Below are positions 34,403 to 42,943 of a stretch of 64,000 nt of DNA, in pieces. The DNA is from an uncultured Eggerthellaceae bacterium (GTDB lineage: Bacteria; Actinomycetota; Coriobacteriia; Coriobacteriales; Eggerthellaceae): NCBI GenBank assembly GCA_947566075.1, contig CANOIM010000006.1, forward strand, positions 62,001-126,000, in the 5' to 3' direction. The position numbers were made by a program, and so were the translations under genes. The notes under the pieces were generated by a model. The model searched no databases and had not been told where the DNA came from. It saw only the letters and a program-made list of their open reading frames with translations. Position 1 is the first letter of the stretch. Each line of letters begins with the position of its first letter.

Positions 34403-35200
34403 ATGAAGGTCATAGATTGTCACTGTCATATCTACCCAGAAAAGATAGCAGCGAAGGCCGTGGATGGCGTGGGGCGGTTCTATGCCATTGACATGGACGC
34501 CCCTGACGGGACCGCCGAGGGCCTGCTCAAGGCATGCGCAGGGTCTCCCATCAGCCATTTCGTAGTGCACTCCGTTGCCACCCGCCCAGAACAGGTGCAG
34601 TCCATCAATGATTTCATCGCTGACACTTGTGATGCCTATCCGGAATTCACCGGCTTCATGACGCTTCACCAAGACTTCGAAGACCCTGGAGCTGAGATAG
34701 AGCGCGCTTGCGCCCGGGGGCTCAAGGGGATCAAGCTGCACCCGGATACCCAACGGGTGAACATGGACGACCCGCGGCTCATGACCATCTATGAGATAGC
34801 AGAGGGGCGCCTGCCCATCATCATGCACTGCGGGGATTATCGGTACGACTTCTCCCATCCGCGCCGGATGCGCAACGTGCTCAGAGCCTTCCCGGGCCTG
34901 GTGGTGGATGCCGCTCACTTCGGCGGCTGGTCCATCTATGACCTGGCGCTTGAGTACCTAGAGGATGAGAACTGCTACTTGGATATGTCAAGCTCAATGG
35001 CGCTTTTGGGCCTGCGTCGCACCGCAGAGCTCTGCCGCCTCTACGGATGCGACCGCATCCTCTTCGGAAGCGATTTCCCCATGTGGCTTCCCACCCAGGA
35101 GCTGGATCTGTTCCTGAGCGCGGGTTTCTCCGATGAAGAACTGGAGTTGATGCTGCACGGGAATGCTGAGCGGTTCTTGAGCGGAACTCAGCCCAAGTGA
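34403..35200 (+). CDS. Amidohydrolase-family metal-dependent hydrolase (PF04909-like)
   Basis: 265 residues of TIM-barrel type. Visible metal-site markers are DCHCHIYP (residues 5-12), HQDFED, IKLHPDTQRV, IIMHCGDYR, DAAHFGG and FGSDFPMW near the C-terminus. This set fits the amidohydrolase-2 group, which includes decarboxylases and lactonases; the substrate is not predictable. The 3' end overlaps the convergent shikimate kinase gene by 13 bases. Confidence 0.88.
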   Translation: MKVIDCHCHIYPEKIAAKAVDGVGRFYAIDMDAPDGTAEGLLKACAGSPISHFVVHSVATRPEQVQSINDFIADTCDAYPEFTGFMTLHQDFEDPGAEIERACARGLKGIKLHPDTQRVNMDDPRLMTIYEIAEGRLPIIMHCGDYRYDFSHPRRMRNVLRAFPGLVVDAAHFGGWSIYDLALEYLEDENCYLDMSSSMALLGLRRTAELCRLYGCDRILFGSDFPMWLPTQELDLFLSAGFSDEELELMLHGNAERFLSGTQPK

Positions 35201-35718
35201 AGGGCTGAGCGAACCGCATTCGCCGCCTCTGTGATGGAAAGCCCGTTGATATCCACCGTCACATCGGCGAAGCGCTCATAGAGCGGCACACGCTCAGCGT
35301 AGAGCGCCTCCAGGCTCATGGCCCCTTCCTGGCGCATGACCACGCCACGCTCGGTGAAGTCAGAGAGCCGCTCCTCCAATTCCGGTAGGTCCACCTGCAG
35401 ATACACGATCACGCCCTCTTCGGAGAGATGGCCGATAGCCTCATGGGAATAGACGGCGCTCCCGCCGGTGGAGATGACGGTATGCTGGAAATCAAGGCTC
35501 TTCAGCACTTCGTTCTCAACTTGGATGAACCCAGCTGGGCCCAGAGCGTCTATCAGGCGTTGGAGCGTCTTGTCGCAACGCTGCTGTATCACCAGGTCAA
35601 CATCCACGAAATCGTAGTTCAGGATCTTCGCCAATACGATGCCGATGGTGGACTTGCCTGATCCCGGCATGCCGATCAGCACGATATTGCCCTCACATCC
35701 CAGCTCTTTCGGATCCAT
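35188..35718 (-). CDS. aroK: Shikimate kinase
   Basis: Phosphorylates shikimate at the 3-hydroxyl on the way to chorismate. 176 residues: Walker A in LIGMPGSGKSTIG, the shikimate-binding aspartate in FVDVDLVIQ, and VISTGGSAV in place of the common GGG loop. The lid arginine region (ERVPLYERFAD) is present. It is convergent with the amidohydrolase gene and not next to other aro genes in this window. Confidence 0.93.
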   Translation of the reverse strand: MDPKELGCEGNIVLIGMPGSGKSTIGIVLAKILNYDFVDVDLVIQQRCDKTLQRLIDALGPAGFIQVENEVLKSLDFQHTVISTGGSAVYSHEAIGHLSEEGVIVYLQVDLPELEERLSDFTERGVVMRQEGAMSLEALYAERVPLYERFADVTVDINGLSITEAANAVRSALHLG

Positions 35719-35787
35719 CTGCTTCCTTTCGATCAGCGGATGCTGTCTTGCATCCGTCTTCGCTCAAATCTAGCCCCTCTGGGAGCA

Positions 35788-36723
35788 TCAGTCTATGGCT
35801 GTGGCATCTTCTGTGATGGCTTCGTCAACTTCCTCAGGCGGCTTCTTCAGAGGGAATGCTTCGCTCAAGATCACAGCCAAGAAGATCAGCACGAAACCCA
35901 GTCCCAAAGACAGGGTGAGCTGCTCGCCATAGAGCAGGACGCTGGACAGCACGCCGAAGACGGATTCCAAGGAGAGCAGGATGGCCGCCTGGGAAGGCGG
36001 CACCTTCGCCACCGCAGCATTCTGGAAGCCCAACCCGATGCAAGAGGCGAAGATCACCAGGTAAGCCATGTTGAAGAGGAACTCAGGGGTGAGCGCCTCC
36101 ATGTCAGGGGGTAGCTCGGTCAGCGCGCCAACGCCAACGCCCAGGATGCCTCCTACGGCGAACTGCACCACGGTGAGGGCCATGATGTCTGCGCGCTTCG
36201 CCACCAGGGCCGTGGCCACGATATGGGCGGCGAAGAGGACGCTGCAGACGAGCGTCATGCCGTCGCCGAAGCCGATGGAGAGGTCATCCCCTGAAAGCGA
36301 GACGAAGCCCACCCCCACCACGCAGAGCACCGCAGCAGACAGGTTGAAGATGGTGGGACGACGCTTCGCCACCGCCCAGAACAGAAAGGGCACGATCACG
36401 CAGTAGACCGCTGTCAGGAAGGCATTCTTTCCCGGCGTGGTGAACTTGAGCCCAATGGTCTGCGTCCAATAGGCCGCGAAGAGCAGCACGCCCAAGAGCG
36501 CGCCACCCGTGAGAAGCGGCCGCCCGAAGCTGGCACGCAGGCGCTTCCAGAAGACCACCCCCAGAACAACGGTGGTGAGGAGGAAACGGATCCCTATGAG
36601 CCAGGAAGGCTCCATCACACCCACGGCATCCTTCATGACCACGAAGGAAAGGCCCCAGATCATGGTGGCCACGACGATCATCAACTTGTACGCTGCCTGA
36701 GGAAGGCCCTTGCGCTCAGTCAC
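35788..36723 (-). CDS. DMT-superfamily (EamA) transporter
   Basis: 311 residues with about ten membrane helices in two EamA repeats: TMIWGLSFVVMKDAVGVMEP near the start and the second repeat ending GFQNAAVAKVPPSQAAILLSLESVFGVLSS. Such proteins export or import small metabolites; the substrate is unknown. It starts with GTG three bases after the stop of the DUF2207 gene, so the two are likely cotranscribed. Confidence 0.9.
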   Translation of the reverse strand: MTERKGLPQAAYKLMIVVATMIWGLSFVVMKDAVGVMEPSWLIGIRFLLTTVVLGVVFWKRLRASFGRPLLTGGALLGVLLFAAYWTQTIGLKFTTPGKNAFLTAVYCVIVPFLFWAVAKRRPTIFNLSAAVLCVVGVGFVSLSGDDLSIGFGDGMTLVCSVLFAAHIVATALVAKRADIMALTVVQFAVGGILGVGVGALTELPPDMEALTPEFLFNMAYLVIFASCIGLGFQNAAVAKVPPSQAAILLSLESVFGVLSSVLLYGEQLTLSLGLGFVLIFLAVILSEAFPLKKPPEEVDEAITEDATAID

Positions 36724-36726
36724 CGG

Positions 36727-38544
36727 CTAGCCCCACTCATCAAGCTTCCGCGCAAGCTGGATGGCGAAAGCGGGAGACGGTTTACCCCCGCGCCCGATGC
36801 GGGGATCCAGCCAGAAGGAGGCAGACGCCCCGGAGCCAACCTGAGGATCATAGGGAGCAGCCCCCTGATAGCCCAGTTCCAGAAGATAGGGAGCCATGGC
36901 TTCCGTGGGAGGCTGGCCTTCCTCTTCCAGCCTATCCAACCAAGCCAGAGCCGATGCCTCCACGTGCGCCCCCCGCGGGGTGCGCCTCCGCAGATAATTG
37001 CCGATGATCAAGCATGTCAGCCCTGCAACCAGAAGCGATGCCCCACGGATGAACGAGCCGCCCAGCACGCCGAAGAAGAAGGCGGCAACGCAGAGGATGC
37101 CCCCCGCGATCATGACGCCCTTCTGGATGCGGGCGCTCTGCTCATCGAAGAAGCCTGCTTCCTGCACCGTTTCGTCCAATACCTTTGACCAGTCATGCAT
37201 CTCTTGGCGGTATCGCTGTACATCGGCCTGGGCAGCTTGCCGGATGTCAGCCAGGGTGACGCTCATGTACCCTTCGCCCCATCGGTCGAACAGGAGCCGA
37301 AAGAGCTCTTGGTCAGCCCGGGACCGGATCAAGTCCTTCGCCTTCGCGCCTCCCTTGATGCGCACCTCTTCATAGCCGCGCCCCAAGGGGCCCGAAGGTG
37401 CCCCTTCGCCACGTTCGACATCTATCAAAAGGGCACCCCGAGAAACCAGCTGCATGAGACAAGCAACAAGATCCACCGTGGATCCATGTCCTCCTCTCAG
37501 CAACCTGCCCACGACGGGGGCCTCATAGGCTTCGAAGAGCTCATCTGAGGTGGAGCTGTGGCTCTGATCAGGCTTCGGTTCACGACCGAAGAGGAGATAG
37601 AGCACCCCGGCGGCCACGATGGCGGCGATCCCTATCCCCACGAAGACCAGGTCTACGCTGAAGGAATTGGTCAGCCACGCAGACCAGGTATCGGTCCACG
37701 CCTCCTCTTCCGCCTTCGCATCATCCAAACGCGTGCCACTGTAGGCTTGGCGCGCCTTGAGCGGCAGATTGGTGACCCAAGAGACAGGGAAGAGCACATG
37801 GGCCTGGGCATATTGCCCCGGCCGCACTTCGGGCACCCGATACGCCACGGTGCCGTCTGCCTTCACATCCACTGAGCCTGATGCCCCATGGCCCCAGGCA
37901 TGCACGTTCTGGCCTGCCACGGCCTCCATGCCCTCAGGCAGGGGAAGACGCACGGTCACGTTCACGCCCGTCACGCGGGCGGCATCATCAGCGGGAACGT
38001 AATCCCAGTAGAGCTCTGCCACATCATCGAAGGCGCGGATATCATTGGTGATGGTGAAGTCATAGTCGAACACGATGCGACCAGACATTGGTGCGAAGAA
38101 GAGGTACAGCCCCCCGTCACGGGCATCTATGGCGAACGAATCCGACTTCGGCAGGCCAGAGAACGGAACCGGCCCGTTGCCGTTGTCCGCCTTCGCTTCC
38201 AAAGCGGAGACCTTGGCGCTGACCCCCGCGGTGCTCTCATAGGCTTCGCGCATATCCGGCGAGAAGGCGCATTCGGACAGAGCGGTCCAATCCCCATCTA
38301 TGCCCCCTTGCACGGTGGCATGGGCATAGCGAATGGATGATACCGTGACTCGAGAATCCGCTTGCATGGCGCTCAGAGGCAGCAAGACCATGGAGTGCTC
38401 CTCTTCGAAGAGGAAGGTGCGCTGCTCTACCACGCGCAAAGCACCATCGGTCTCAACCTGAGCCGTGGCCTTGAGAGCGTCAACTTCAAGGGTGGCGAAA
38501 GCCGAAGCAGGGAACAAAAGGCAGAGCGCCACAGAGATGAGCAA
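36727..38544 (-). CDS. DUF2207-family membrane protein
   Basis: About 605 residues. An N-terminal signal-like segment (LLISVALCLLFPASAFA) precedes a long extracytoplasmic beta-rich domain (about 20-290, with ALRVVEQRTFLFEEEHS and FDYDFTITNDIRAFDDVAELYWDYV), a membrane helix near 305-325, a cytosolic region, a pair of helices near 490-530 and a C-terminal tail. This is the DUF2207 layout, function unknown. The start is uncertain: TTG at 38544 leaves no positive n-region, while the open frame continues upstream with Arg/Lys (NKPRGGCLRAGA) but no standard start codon. Confidence 0.85.
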   Translation of the reverse strand: MLISVALCLLFPASAFATLEVDALKATAQVETDGALRVVEQRTFLFEEEHSMVLLPLSAMQADSRVTVSSIRYAHATVQGGIDGDWTALSECAFSPDMREAYESTAGVSAKVSALEAKADNGNGPVPFSGLPKSDSFAIDARDGGLYLFFAPMSGRIVFDYDFTITNDIRAFDDVAELYWDYVPADDAARVTGVNVTVRLPLPEGMEAVAGQNVHAWGHGASGSVDVKADGTVAYRVPEVRPGQYAQAHVLFPVSWVTNLPLKARQAYSGTRLDDAKAEEEAWTDTWSAWLTNSFSVDLVFVGIGIAAIVAAGVLYLLFGREPKPDQSHSSTSDELFEAYEAPVVGRLLRGGHGSTVDLVACLMQLVSRGALLIDVERGEGAPSGPLGRGYEEVRIKGGAKAKDLIRSRADQELFRLLFDRWGEGYMSVTLADIRQAAQADVQRYRQEMHDWSKVLDETVQEAGFFDEQSARIQKGVMIAGGILCVAAFFFGVLGGSFIRGASLLVAGLTCLIIGNYLRRRTPRGAHVEASALAWLDRLEEEGQPPTEAMAPYLLELGYQGAAPYDPQVGSGASASFWLDPRIGRGGKPSPAFAIQLARKLDEWG

Positions 38545-38685
38545 TGCAGCCCCGGCGCGCAGGCATCCTCCCCTTGGCTTGTTCCATGCTTCCAGCAGCG
38601 TTATCTCCCTGTTCCGCCATGCTTTCCAAGCATCAGATTATATTGCAGGACACCTGCATATACCCTGCATATTCTACGATCGCGT

Positions 38686-38715
38686 TTGACACCGTTGTCA
38701 TGGCTCAGGTATGAT
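38686..38715 (+). promoter_or_regulatory. Promoter of tRNA-Ser(GCT)
   Basis: TTGACA (38686-38691), an 18-base spacer and TATGAT (38710-38715); the tRNA begins 21 bases later. This is a near-consensus sigma-70-type promoter. Confidence 0.8.
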
Positions 38716-38735
38716 TGGCAACTGCTCAATGGCGC

Positions 38736-38826
38736 GGAGGAGTGACCGAGAGGCCGAAGGTGCTCGCCTGCTAAGTGAGTATGCCCCAAAAGGGCATCTA
38801 GGGTTCGAATCCCTACTCCTCCGCCA
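38736..38826 (+). tRNA. tRNA-Ser (anticodon GCT)
   Basis: Class II tRNA of 91 bases. The acceptor is GGAGGAG/CTCCTCC with G discriminator and encoded CCA, the anticodon is in CTGCTAA, and a long variable arm is present (TATGCCCCAAAAGGGCAT). It reads AGC/AGU. Confidence 0.96.
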
Positions 38827-38893
38827 CAAAAACAAGAAAAGCCCTGTGGGGCTTTTTGTTTTTGTGTACGACGGAGCGGGTGAGGCGAACGCT
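38811..38893 (+). repeat. Direct repeat copy 1 (tRNA-Ser 3' end plus terminator)
   Basis: 83 bases beginning in the T-arm of tRNA-Ser(GCT) and running through the terminator. They recur identically at 39016-39098 with a period of 205 bases. Confidence 0.9.
38837..38862 (+). terminator. Rho-independent terminator of tRNA-Ser(GCT)
   Basis: AAAAGCCC-TGTG-GGGCTTTT followed by more T (TGTTTTT). The A-tract on the 5' side would let it work in both directions. A second copy lies within 39016-39098. Confidence 0.9.
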
Positions 38894-39015
38894 ATGGGTT
38901 CGATTCGGGGTGTACGATCCTCACACCACGAACCGCGAGGGTCAAGGTGCCACGAAGTGGCCGGAGCAAAGAATTGCCGAAGGCCATTGTTTGCGAAGAC
39001 TTGACGCGAGCGACC

Positions 39016-39098
39016 CCCTACTCCTCCGCCACAAAAACAAGAAAAGCCCTGTGGGGCTTTTTGTTTTTGTGTACGACGGAGCGGGTGAGGCGAACGCT
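39016..39098 (+). repeat. Direct repeat copy 2 (partial tRNA-Ser end plus terminator)
   Basis: Identical to 38811-38893, including the last 16 bases of the tRNA and its terminator, but without the rest of the tRNA. It ends 11 bases before the vapC stop codon, so it likely terminates the vapBC transcript too. Confidence 0.9.
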
Positions 39099-39108
39099 GC
39101 GGGTTCAC

Positions 39109-39519
39109 TCAGAATTCGTCGTCTATCTCGATGCAATTCACGCGGGCTTCCCGACACACCTGCTGCAGAGAACGGTCCAAGGTGAAGAGCGTGGCCGCCT
39201 TCCTTCGCGCTAGCACCAGATAGAACATATCGTAGGACGAATGCTGATACTGCACGGATGCGTCCAAAGCTTCCTGCCACAGGTCCAAACCATCATAGAA
39301 TTCGTCTACGAACGACAAGCAAGCCTGCCCGAAGGTGATGGCTTCTTCCTGAGCGAGGAATCCCCCATTCACTCGCTTCTCGATCACGTGGACCACTTCT
39401 TCGCAATAGACCGAGGGCGCAAGGATGCGCTCGTTGGTTTGGATCAGAGACTTGAGTGCTTCTCCCTCTTCTGTGTGGGCCATCATGGCGATGACCGCGT
39501 TGCAATCCAAGACGATCAT
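39109..39519 (-). CDS. PIN-domain toxin (VapC-like)
   Basis: 136 residues. The PIN acidic residues are Asp5 (IVLDCNAVIA), Glu in SVYCEEVVHVIE, Asp in QHSSYDMFYLVLAR and Asp in FTLDRSLQQ, so a Mg-dependent RNase is expected. Its ATG overlaps the antitoxin stop by four bases (ATGA). The gene ends 11 bases from the duplicated tRNA-Ser/terminator repeat. Confidence 0.9.
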   Translation of the reverse strand: MIVLDCNAVIAMMAHTEEGEALKSLIQTNERILAPSVYCEEVVHVIEKRVNGGFLAQEEAITFGQACLSFVDEFYDGLDLWQEALDASVQYQHSSYDMFYLVLARRKAATLFTLDRSLQQVCREARVNCIEIDDEF

Positions 39520-39887
39520 GAAGCTACCTCTTCTCTCTTCGGCGATCCGATAGACGCTAGGATCCTGTTGGTCCGCTCTTCCCTGCCTTCGTGGATCGTC
39601 TTGATGATGTCGTCAGAGGTGGGCACAGGTCCTCTCCAGGGAAGCTCTTCCATCTTCTTGAACACCTCTTGCCTACGCCGGAGCCGCTCCTCCTTCTCAG
39701 CCTGCGTTTCGAATTGGATGATGGGCGCTGTGAAGACGCTCTTACGTCCCGGATCCTTCCGATTCTGGAGCATTTCCTCTATAGCGACGATGGTCTGCTG
39801 GGCGATGCTGCGATGTTCGCTTTCAGCGCAGGCTTTGAGATCCTCATAGAGGTCTTCTGGAAGATCCCGGACTTGCAATGCAGGCAT
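39516..39887 (-). CDS. Antitoxin of the PIN toxin (ribbon-helix-helix, FitA/VapB-like)
   Basis: 123 residues. MPALQVRDLPEDLYEDLKAC (1-20) and HRSIAQQTIVAIEEML fit the short ribbon-helix-helix DNA-binding fold of FitA/VapB antitoxins; the longer helical C-terminus should wrap the toxin. The open frame extends to 40283, but AAGGAGG five bases before the ATG at 39887 and the domain start settle it. A dyad over the promoter at 39920-39945 suggests autorepression. Confidence 0.88.
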   Translation of the reverse strand: MPALQVRDLPEDLYEDLKACAESEHRSIAQQTIVAIEEMLQNRKDPGRKSVFTAPIIQFETQAEKEERLRRRQEVFKKMEELPWRGPVPTSDDIIKTIHEGREERTNRILASIGSPKREEVAS

Positions 39888-39919
39888 GAGGCCTCCTTTC
39901 AAGCGTTGATCAGCCTTTA

Positions 39920-39945
39920 GATGCATTATGCATGCATTATACATC
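39920..39945 (-). promoter_or_regulatory. vapBC promoter with overlapping operator
   Basis: On the minus strand a perfect TATAAT box (complement of 39936-39941) lies inside an imperfect 26-base dyad built from repeated TGCATTAT units around ATGCATGCAT. About ten of thirteen half-site bases match. This is a classic antitoxin autoregulation layout. Confidence 0.65.
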
Positions 39946-40078
39946 AAAGGAAGAGAAAAGAGCGTCCTCCCCGAAGGGGAAAGAGGGCGGTATAATCCGA
40001 AAGCACTGCTGGATAAGGCAAGGTTGACCGTCTTGCAGGACGGTTTGGACAGGATCCAAGAGAGGGGTTGCAAAGAGG

Positions 40079-42457
40079 TTGAAGCCGTCTGTTTCGAAAG
40101 GATCCTTCGCTGACGGCGCAGAGGACTTCTTGTTGGAGCCCAATATCCCCCTCTTGAACCCCGAGCGAAGACCCGCAACCTCAAGCAGGCCCGCTCCTGA
40201 CCACCACTCCGAGGATCACCCTCGGGGCAAGCACGCCACTCCTGAACCGGATGAACCGGAAGCAGGAGAGAGGCAGAGCGCATCCCACCCGATGCCTTCC
40301 CCGCCCGAAGAGACAGCAGTACGCCCCAAGCCGAAGAAGCAACCAGATAAGCGGGCGAAACCGAAGAAGGGCGTGCGCTACATCCCGGCTCTGGACGGCC
40401 TGCGCGCTCTTGCGGTGCTGGCCGTGATCGCCTACCACACGGGGCTTCCCGGGTGCGAAGGCGGCCTCATGGGCGTAACGGTATTCTTCGTGATATCGGG
40501 TTACATCGTCACCAAGATCCTCTTGGTGGAATTCGCGCGCACGGGCCGCATCAGCTTCAAAGACTTCTACATACGACGCATCAAGCGGCTGCTCCCCGCC
40601 ATCCTCCTGGTGATCGTGGCCACAGGCGCCCTCTGCACCCTCTTCAACCACCCCCTGCTCACCAAGATGCGCCCTGAAATCCTGCCCTCCCTGTTCTTCG
40701 TCAACAACTGGTGGCAGATACTGAATGACGCATCCTATTTCGAGAACATCGGGCTGCCCTCTCCGTTGACGCACTTCTGGTCCCTGGCCATAGAGGAGCA
40801 GTTCTATCTGGTATTGCCCGCCACGCTGTTCTGCGTGCTCAAGTTCGGCGGAAAGCTCAGGCACCGCAGGAACCTCTCGCTGTTCTTCCTGATCTTGGCG
40901 GCCCTCTCCGCCCTTGAGATGACCTTACTCTATGATCCCACCCAAGATCCCACCCGAGTGTACTACGGCACTGATACCCGGGCATTTTCCCTGCTCATGG
41001 GAGCCTTCGTCGCCGTGCTCACCACCGGCGCCAAAGACAAGCTGCCCCAGGCGTTCCGAGAAGCCTGCGCCATCGTCGGCGCTGTTGGCGTGATCATCTG
41101 CCTGGGAGTCATGGGGGGCGAAGATCCCTTCACCTACCAGGGCGGCATGGTGATCTGCTCTGCTCTGACCGCCATCCTCATCTACGGGACCCTCTGGAAG
41201 GACAGCGGCTTCATAGCGAAGGTGCTCTCGCTCAAACCCTTCATCTGGGTTGGCAAGCGGTCCTACGGCCTGTACCTCTGGCATTACCCGCTCGTCCTGC
41301 TCTTCACCCCCGCCAACGGCAGCTTCGGCCTTGATGGACTCCTCATGGTAGTGGCAATCCTCTGCACATTCATCTGCGCTGAGCTGTCCTACCGGTTCAT
41401 CGAGAACCCCATCCGCTATGGCATCGCCAAGAGCAAAGAGGCCCAGGGCAAGCATGCCCCCACTGAAGGCAAACCCGTTCTGCCAGCACTGGCAGCAACG
41501 GCTCCCGCTGGCTCCGCCGAGGAGTTGCCCATCGTAGAGGGCCTTTTCGATCCAGCCACCGCACAGAAGGATTCAGCCTCTGAAGAAGCGGCTCAGGAGG
41601 GGGTCTGGGCGAAGGTCGCGAAGGTCATCCCCATCAAACCCGCTGCCGGAGCCATCACCGCCATCCTCGCCGTGGTCTGCATCGGCGGCATCATCCTGGT
41701 GCCGAATACCTCTGCCTTGAGCAGCGAAGGCGCTGCCATCATCATCCGCAACTCCATGGCGGGAGAGCCCCTGACAGGCGTAGTGAAGCTGGCCAGCGGA
41801 GATGAGGAAGTGCCTACCCTGACCCTGGAAGGCGAAGAGGAGCCAGAAGAGGAGAAGCCGGTCTACGATATCCTGATGATCGGCGATTCCGTCTCCCTGC
41901 GCGCTGTCCCCTATTTCGAAGAGCGCTTCCCCTTGGGCCATATCGATGCCCTGAAAAACAGGCGCATCGAACAAGGCATCGAAGTCTATGAGCAGTATGC
42001 CGCTGACGGGCAGGTGGGAGACACCGTCATCTTCGCCCTGGGCACCAACGGCCGCCTCACCGAAGAGGAGCTGCACAAAGCTGTTGAAGCCGTAGGGCCA
42101 GATAAGCAGATCTACTTCGTGACCATCCGCAGCAGCGATGCTGACCTCACCCAAGAGAACAACCAAGCCCTTCAGGCCGTGCGCGATGCCTACGATAACG
42201 TCCATCTGATCGATTGGAATTCGCTCACGGAGATGCACGGGGACTACTTCGATGGCGACGGAACGCACCTGACCGCAGAGGCCGCGAAGATCTACGTGCA
42301 GTTCATCGCTGATGTGCTGCAATACCCCAGCGCTGAGGAGGTCCTCGCCCGTCAAGAGGCTGAACAAGACGGCAATGGACAAAAAGCTGAAGGCGAAGGC
42401 ACCCAGAGCGAACAGGGCGCTCAGAGCACTAGCAGCGACGCGCAGGCTGCCAGCTAG
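40079..42457 (+). CDS. Acyltransferase-3 (OafA/OatA-like) with C-terminal SGNH domain
   Basis: 792 residues. A Pro/Glu/Lys-rich cytosolic N-terminus (about 1-97) precedes the acyltransferase-3 membrane domain with about ten helices (YIPALDGLRALAVLAVIAYH with the conserved His, FFVISGYIVTKILL, FYIRRIKRLLPAIL, WSLAIEEQFYLV). After an extra helix near 540, an extracytoplasmic SGNH esterase-like domain shows ILMIGDSVSLRA, FALGTNGRL and GDGTHLTAEA. Such proteins O-acetylate peptidoglycan or surface glycans. The TTG start has GAGG upstream; the ATG at 40292 is an alternative. Confidence 0.9.
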   Translation: MKPSVSKGSFADGAEDFLLEPNIPLLNPERRPATSSRPAPDHHSEDHPRGKHATPEPDEPEAGERQSASHPMPSPPEETAVRPKPKKQPDKRAKPKKGVRYIPALDGLRALAVLAVIAYHTGLPGCEGGLMGVTVFFVISGYIVTKILLVEFARTGRISFKDFYIRRIKRLLPAILLVIVATGALCTLFNHPLLTKMRPEILPSLFFVNNWWQILNDASYFENIGLPSPLTHFWSLAIEEQFYLVLPATLFCVLKFGGKLRHRRNLSLFFLILAALSALEMTLLYDPTQDPTRVYYGTDTRAFSLLMGAFVAVLTTGAKDKLPQAFREACAIVGAVGVIICLGVMGGEDPFTYQGGMVICSALTAILIYGTLWKDSGFIAKVLSLKPFIWVGKRSYGLYLWHYPLVLLFTPANGSFGLDGLLMVVAILCTFICAELSYRFIENPIRYGIAKSKEAQGKHAPTEGKPVLPALAATAPAGSAEELPIVEGLFDPATAQKDSASEEAAQEGVWAKVAKVIPIKPAAGAITAILAVVCIGGIILVPNTSALSSEGAAIIIRNSMAGEPLTGVVKLASGDEEVPTLTLEGEEEPEEEKPVYDILMIGDSVSLRAVPYFEERFPLGHIDALKNRRIEQGIEVYEQYAADGQVGDTVIFALGTNGRLTEEELHKAVEAVGPDKQIYFVTIRSSDADLTQENNQALQAVRDAYDNVHLIDWNSLTEMHGDYFDGDGTHLTAEAAKIYVQFIADVLQYPSAEEVLARQEAEQDGNGQKAEGEGTQSEQGAQSTSSDAQAAS

Positions 42458-42470
42458 CCGCTAGCCCGTG

Positions 42471-42893
42471 CTACTTCTTGGGGCGGAACCTGCCCACGAT
42501 GTCATAGATCCACCAGAATGCATCTGAGCGCTTGACCGGAGAGCCTCCATCAGGTGTTGCCTTCGCCGTAGGCGCGAACCGGTAATGAGGATGGTTCTTC
42601 TTGAAGCGCCACCGGCAGAGAAGCGTGATGGCAAGCCCCAAGACCCCCACCCCAGCAAAGCTGACCGCCAGTTCCAACACAGGCTGGTTCCCATCAATGG
42701 CAGCATAGATGCTTGCCAAGACGAAGAAGATGGCCAATGCAGAGCATAGGATGGTGAATACCCGGATCAGCACTTCCTTCGCCCGAGTGGGGGATGAGCG
42801 CCAAGAAACGACGAAGTAGATGATGAGGGCGAGCAGCACCAAGGCGATCAACAGCGGTACGCTACGCGAGAGCCTTGCCACCAGATTGATCAC
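42471..42893 (-). CDS. Small membrane protein, function unknown
   Basis: 140 residues with three hydrophobic helices (VPLLIALVLLALIIYFVVSW, the ILCSALAIFFVLASIYA block, and VSFAGVGVLGLAITLLC), then a Lys/Pro-rich cytosolic tail ending GRFRPKK. The frame opens much earlier, but the upstream part overlaps ispE in another frame. The GTG at 42893 has AAGGAG five bases before it. It follows ispE by 50 bases on the same strand. Confidence 0.65.
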   Translation of the reverse strand: MINLVARLSRSVPLLIALVLLALIIYFVVSWRSSPTRAKEVLIRVFTILCSALAIFFVLASIYAAIDGNQPVLELAVSFAGVGVLGLAITLLCRWRFKKNHPHYRFAPTAKATPDGGSPVKRSDAFWWIYDIVGRFRPKK

Positions 42894-42943
42894 ATGTGCT
42901 CCTTCATCCCTTACCTGATCCGATACCCCAACGCTGGATGCGC

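Noticed and set aside
38894..39015. Possible second tRNA gene between the duplicated tRNA-Ser ends
   Set aside because: Only the last 16 tRNA bases are present in the second copy; no acceptor 5' strand or anticodon arm can be folded.
39888..40283. N-terminal extension of the VapB-like antitoxin
   Set aside because: It crosses the promoter dyad and the start of the acyltransferase gene; the ATG at 39887 has a strong ribosome site.
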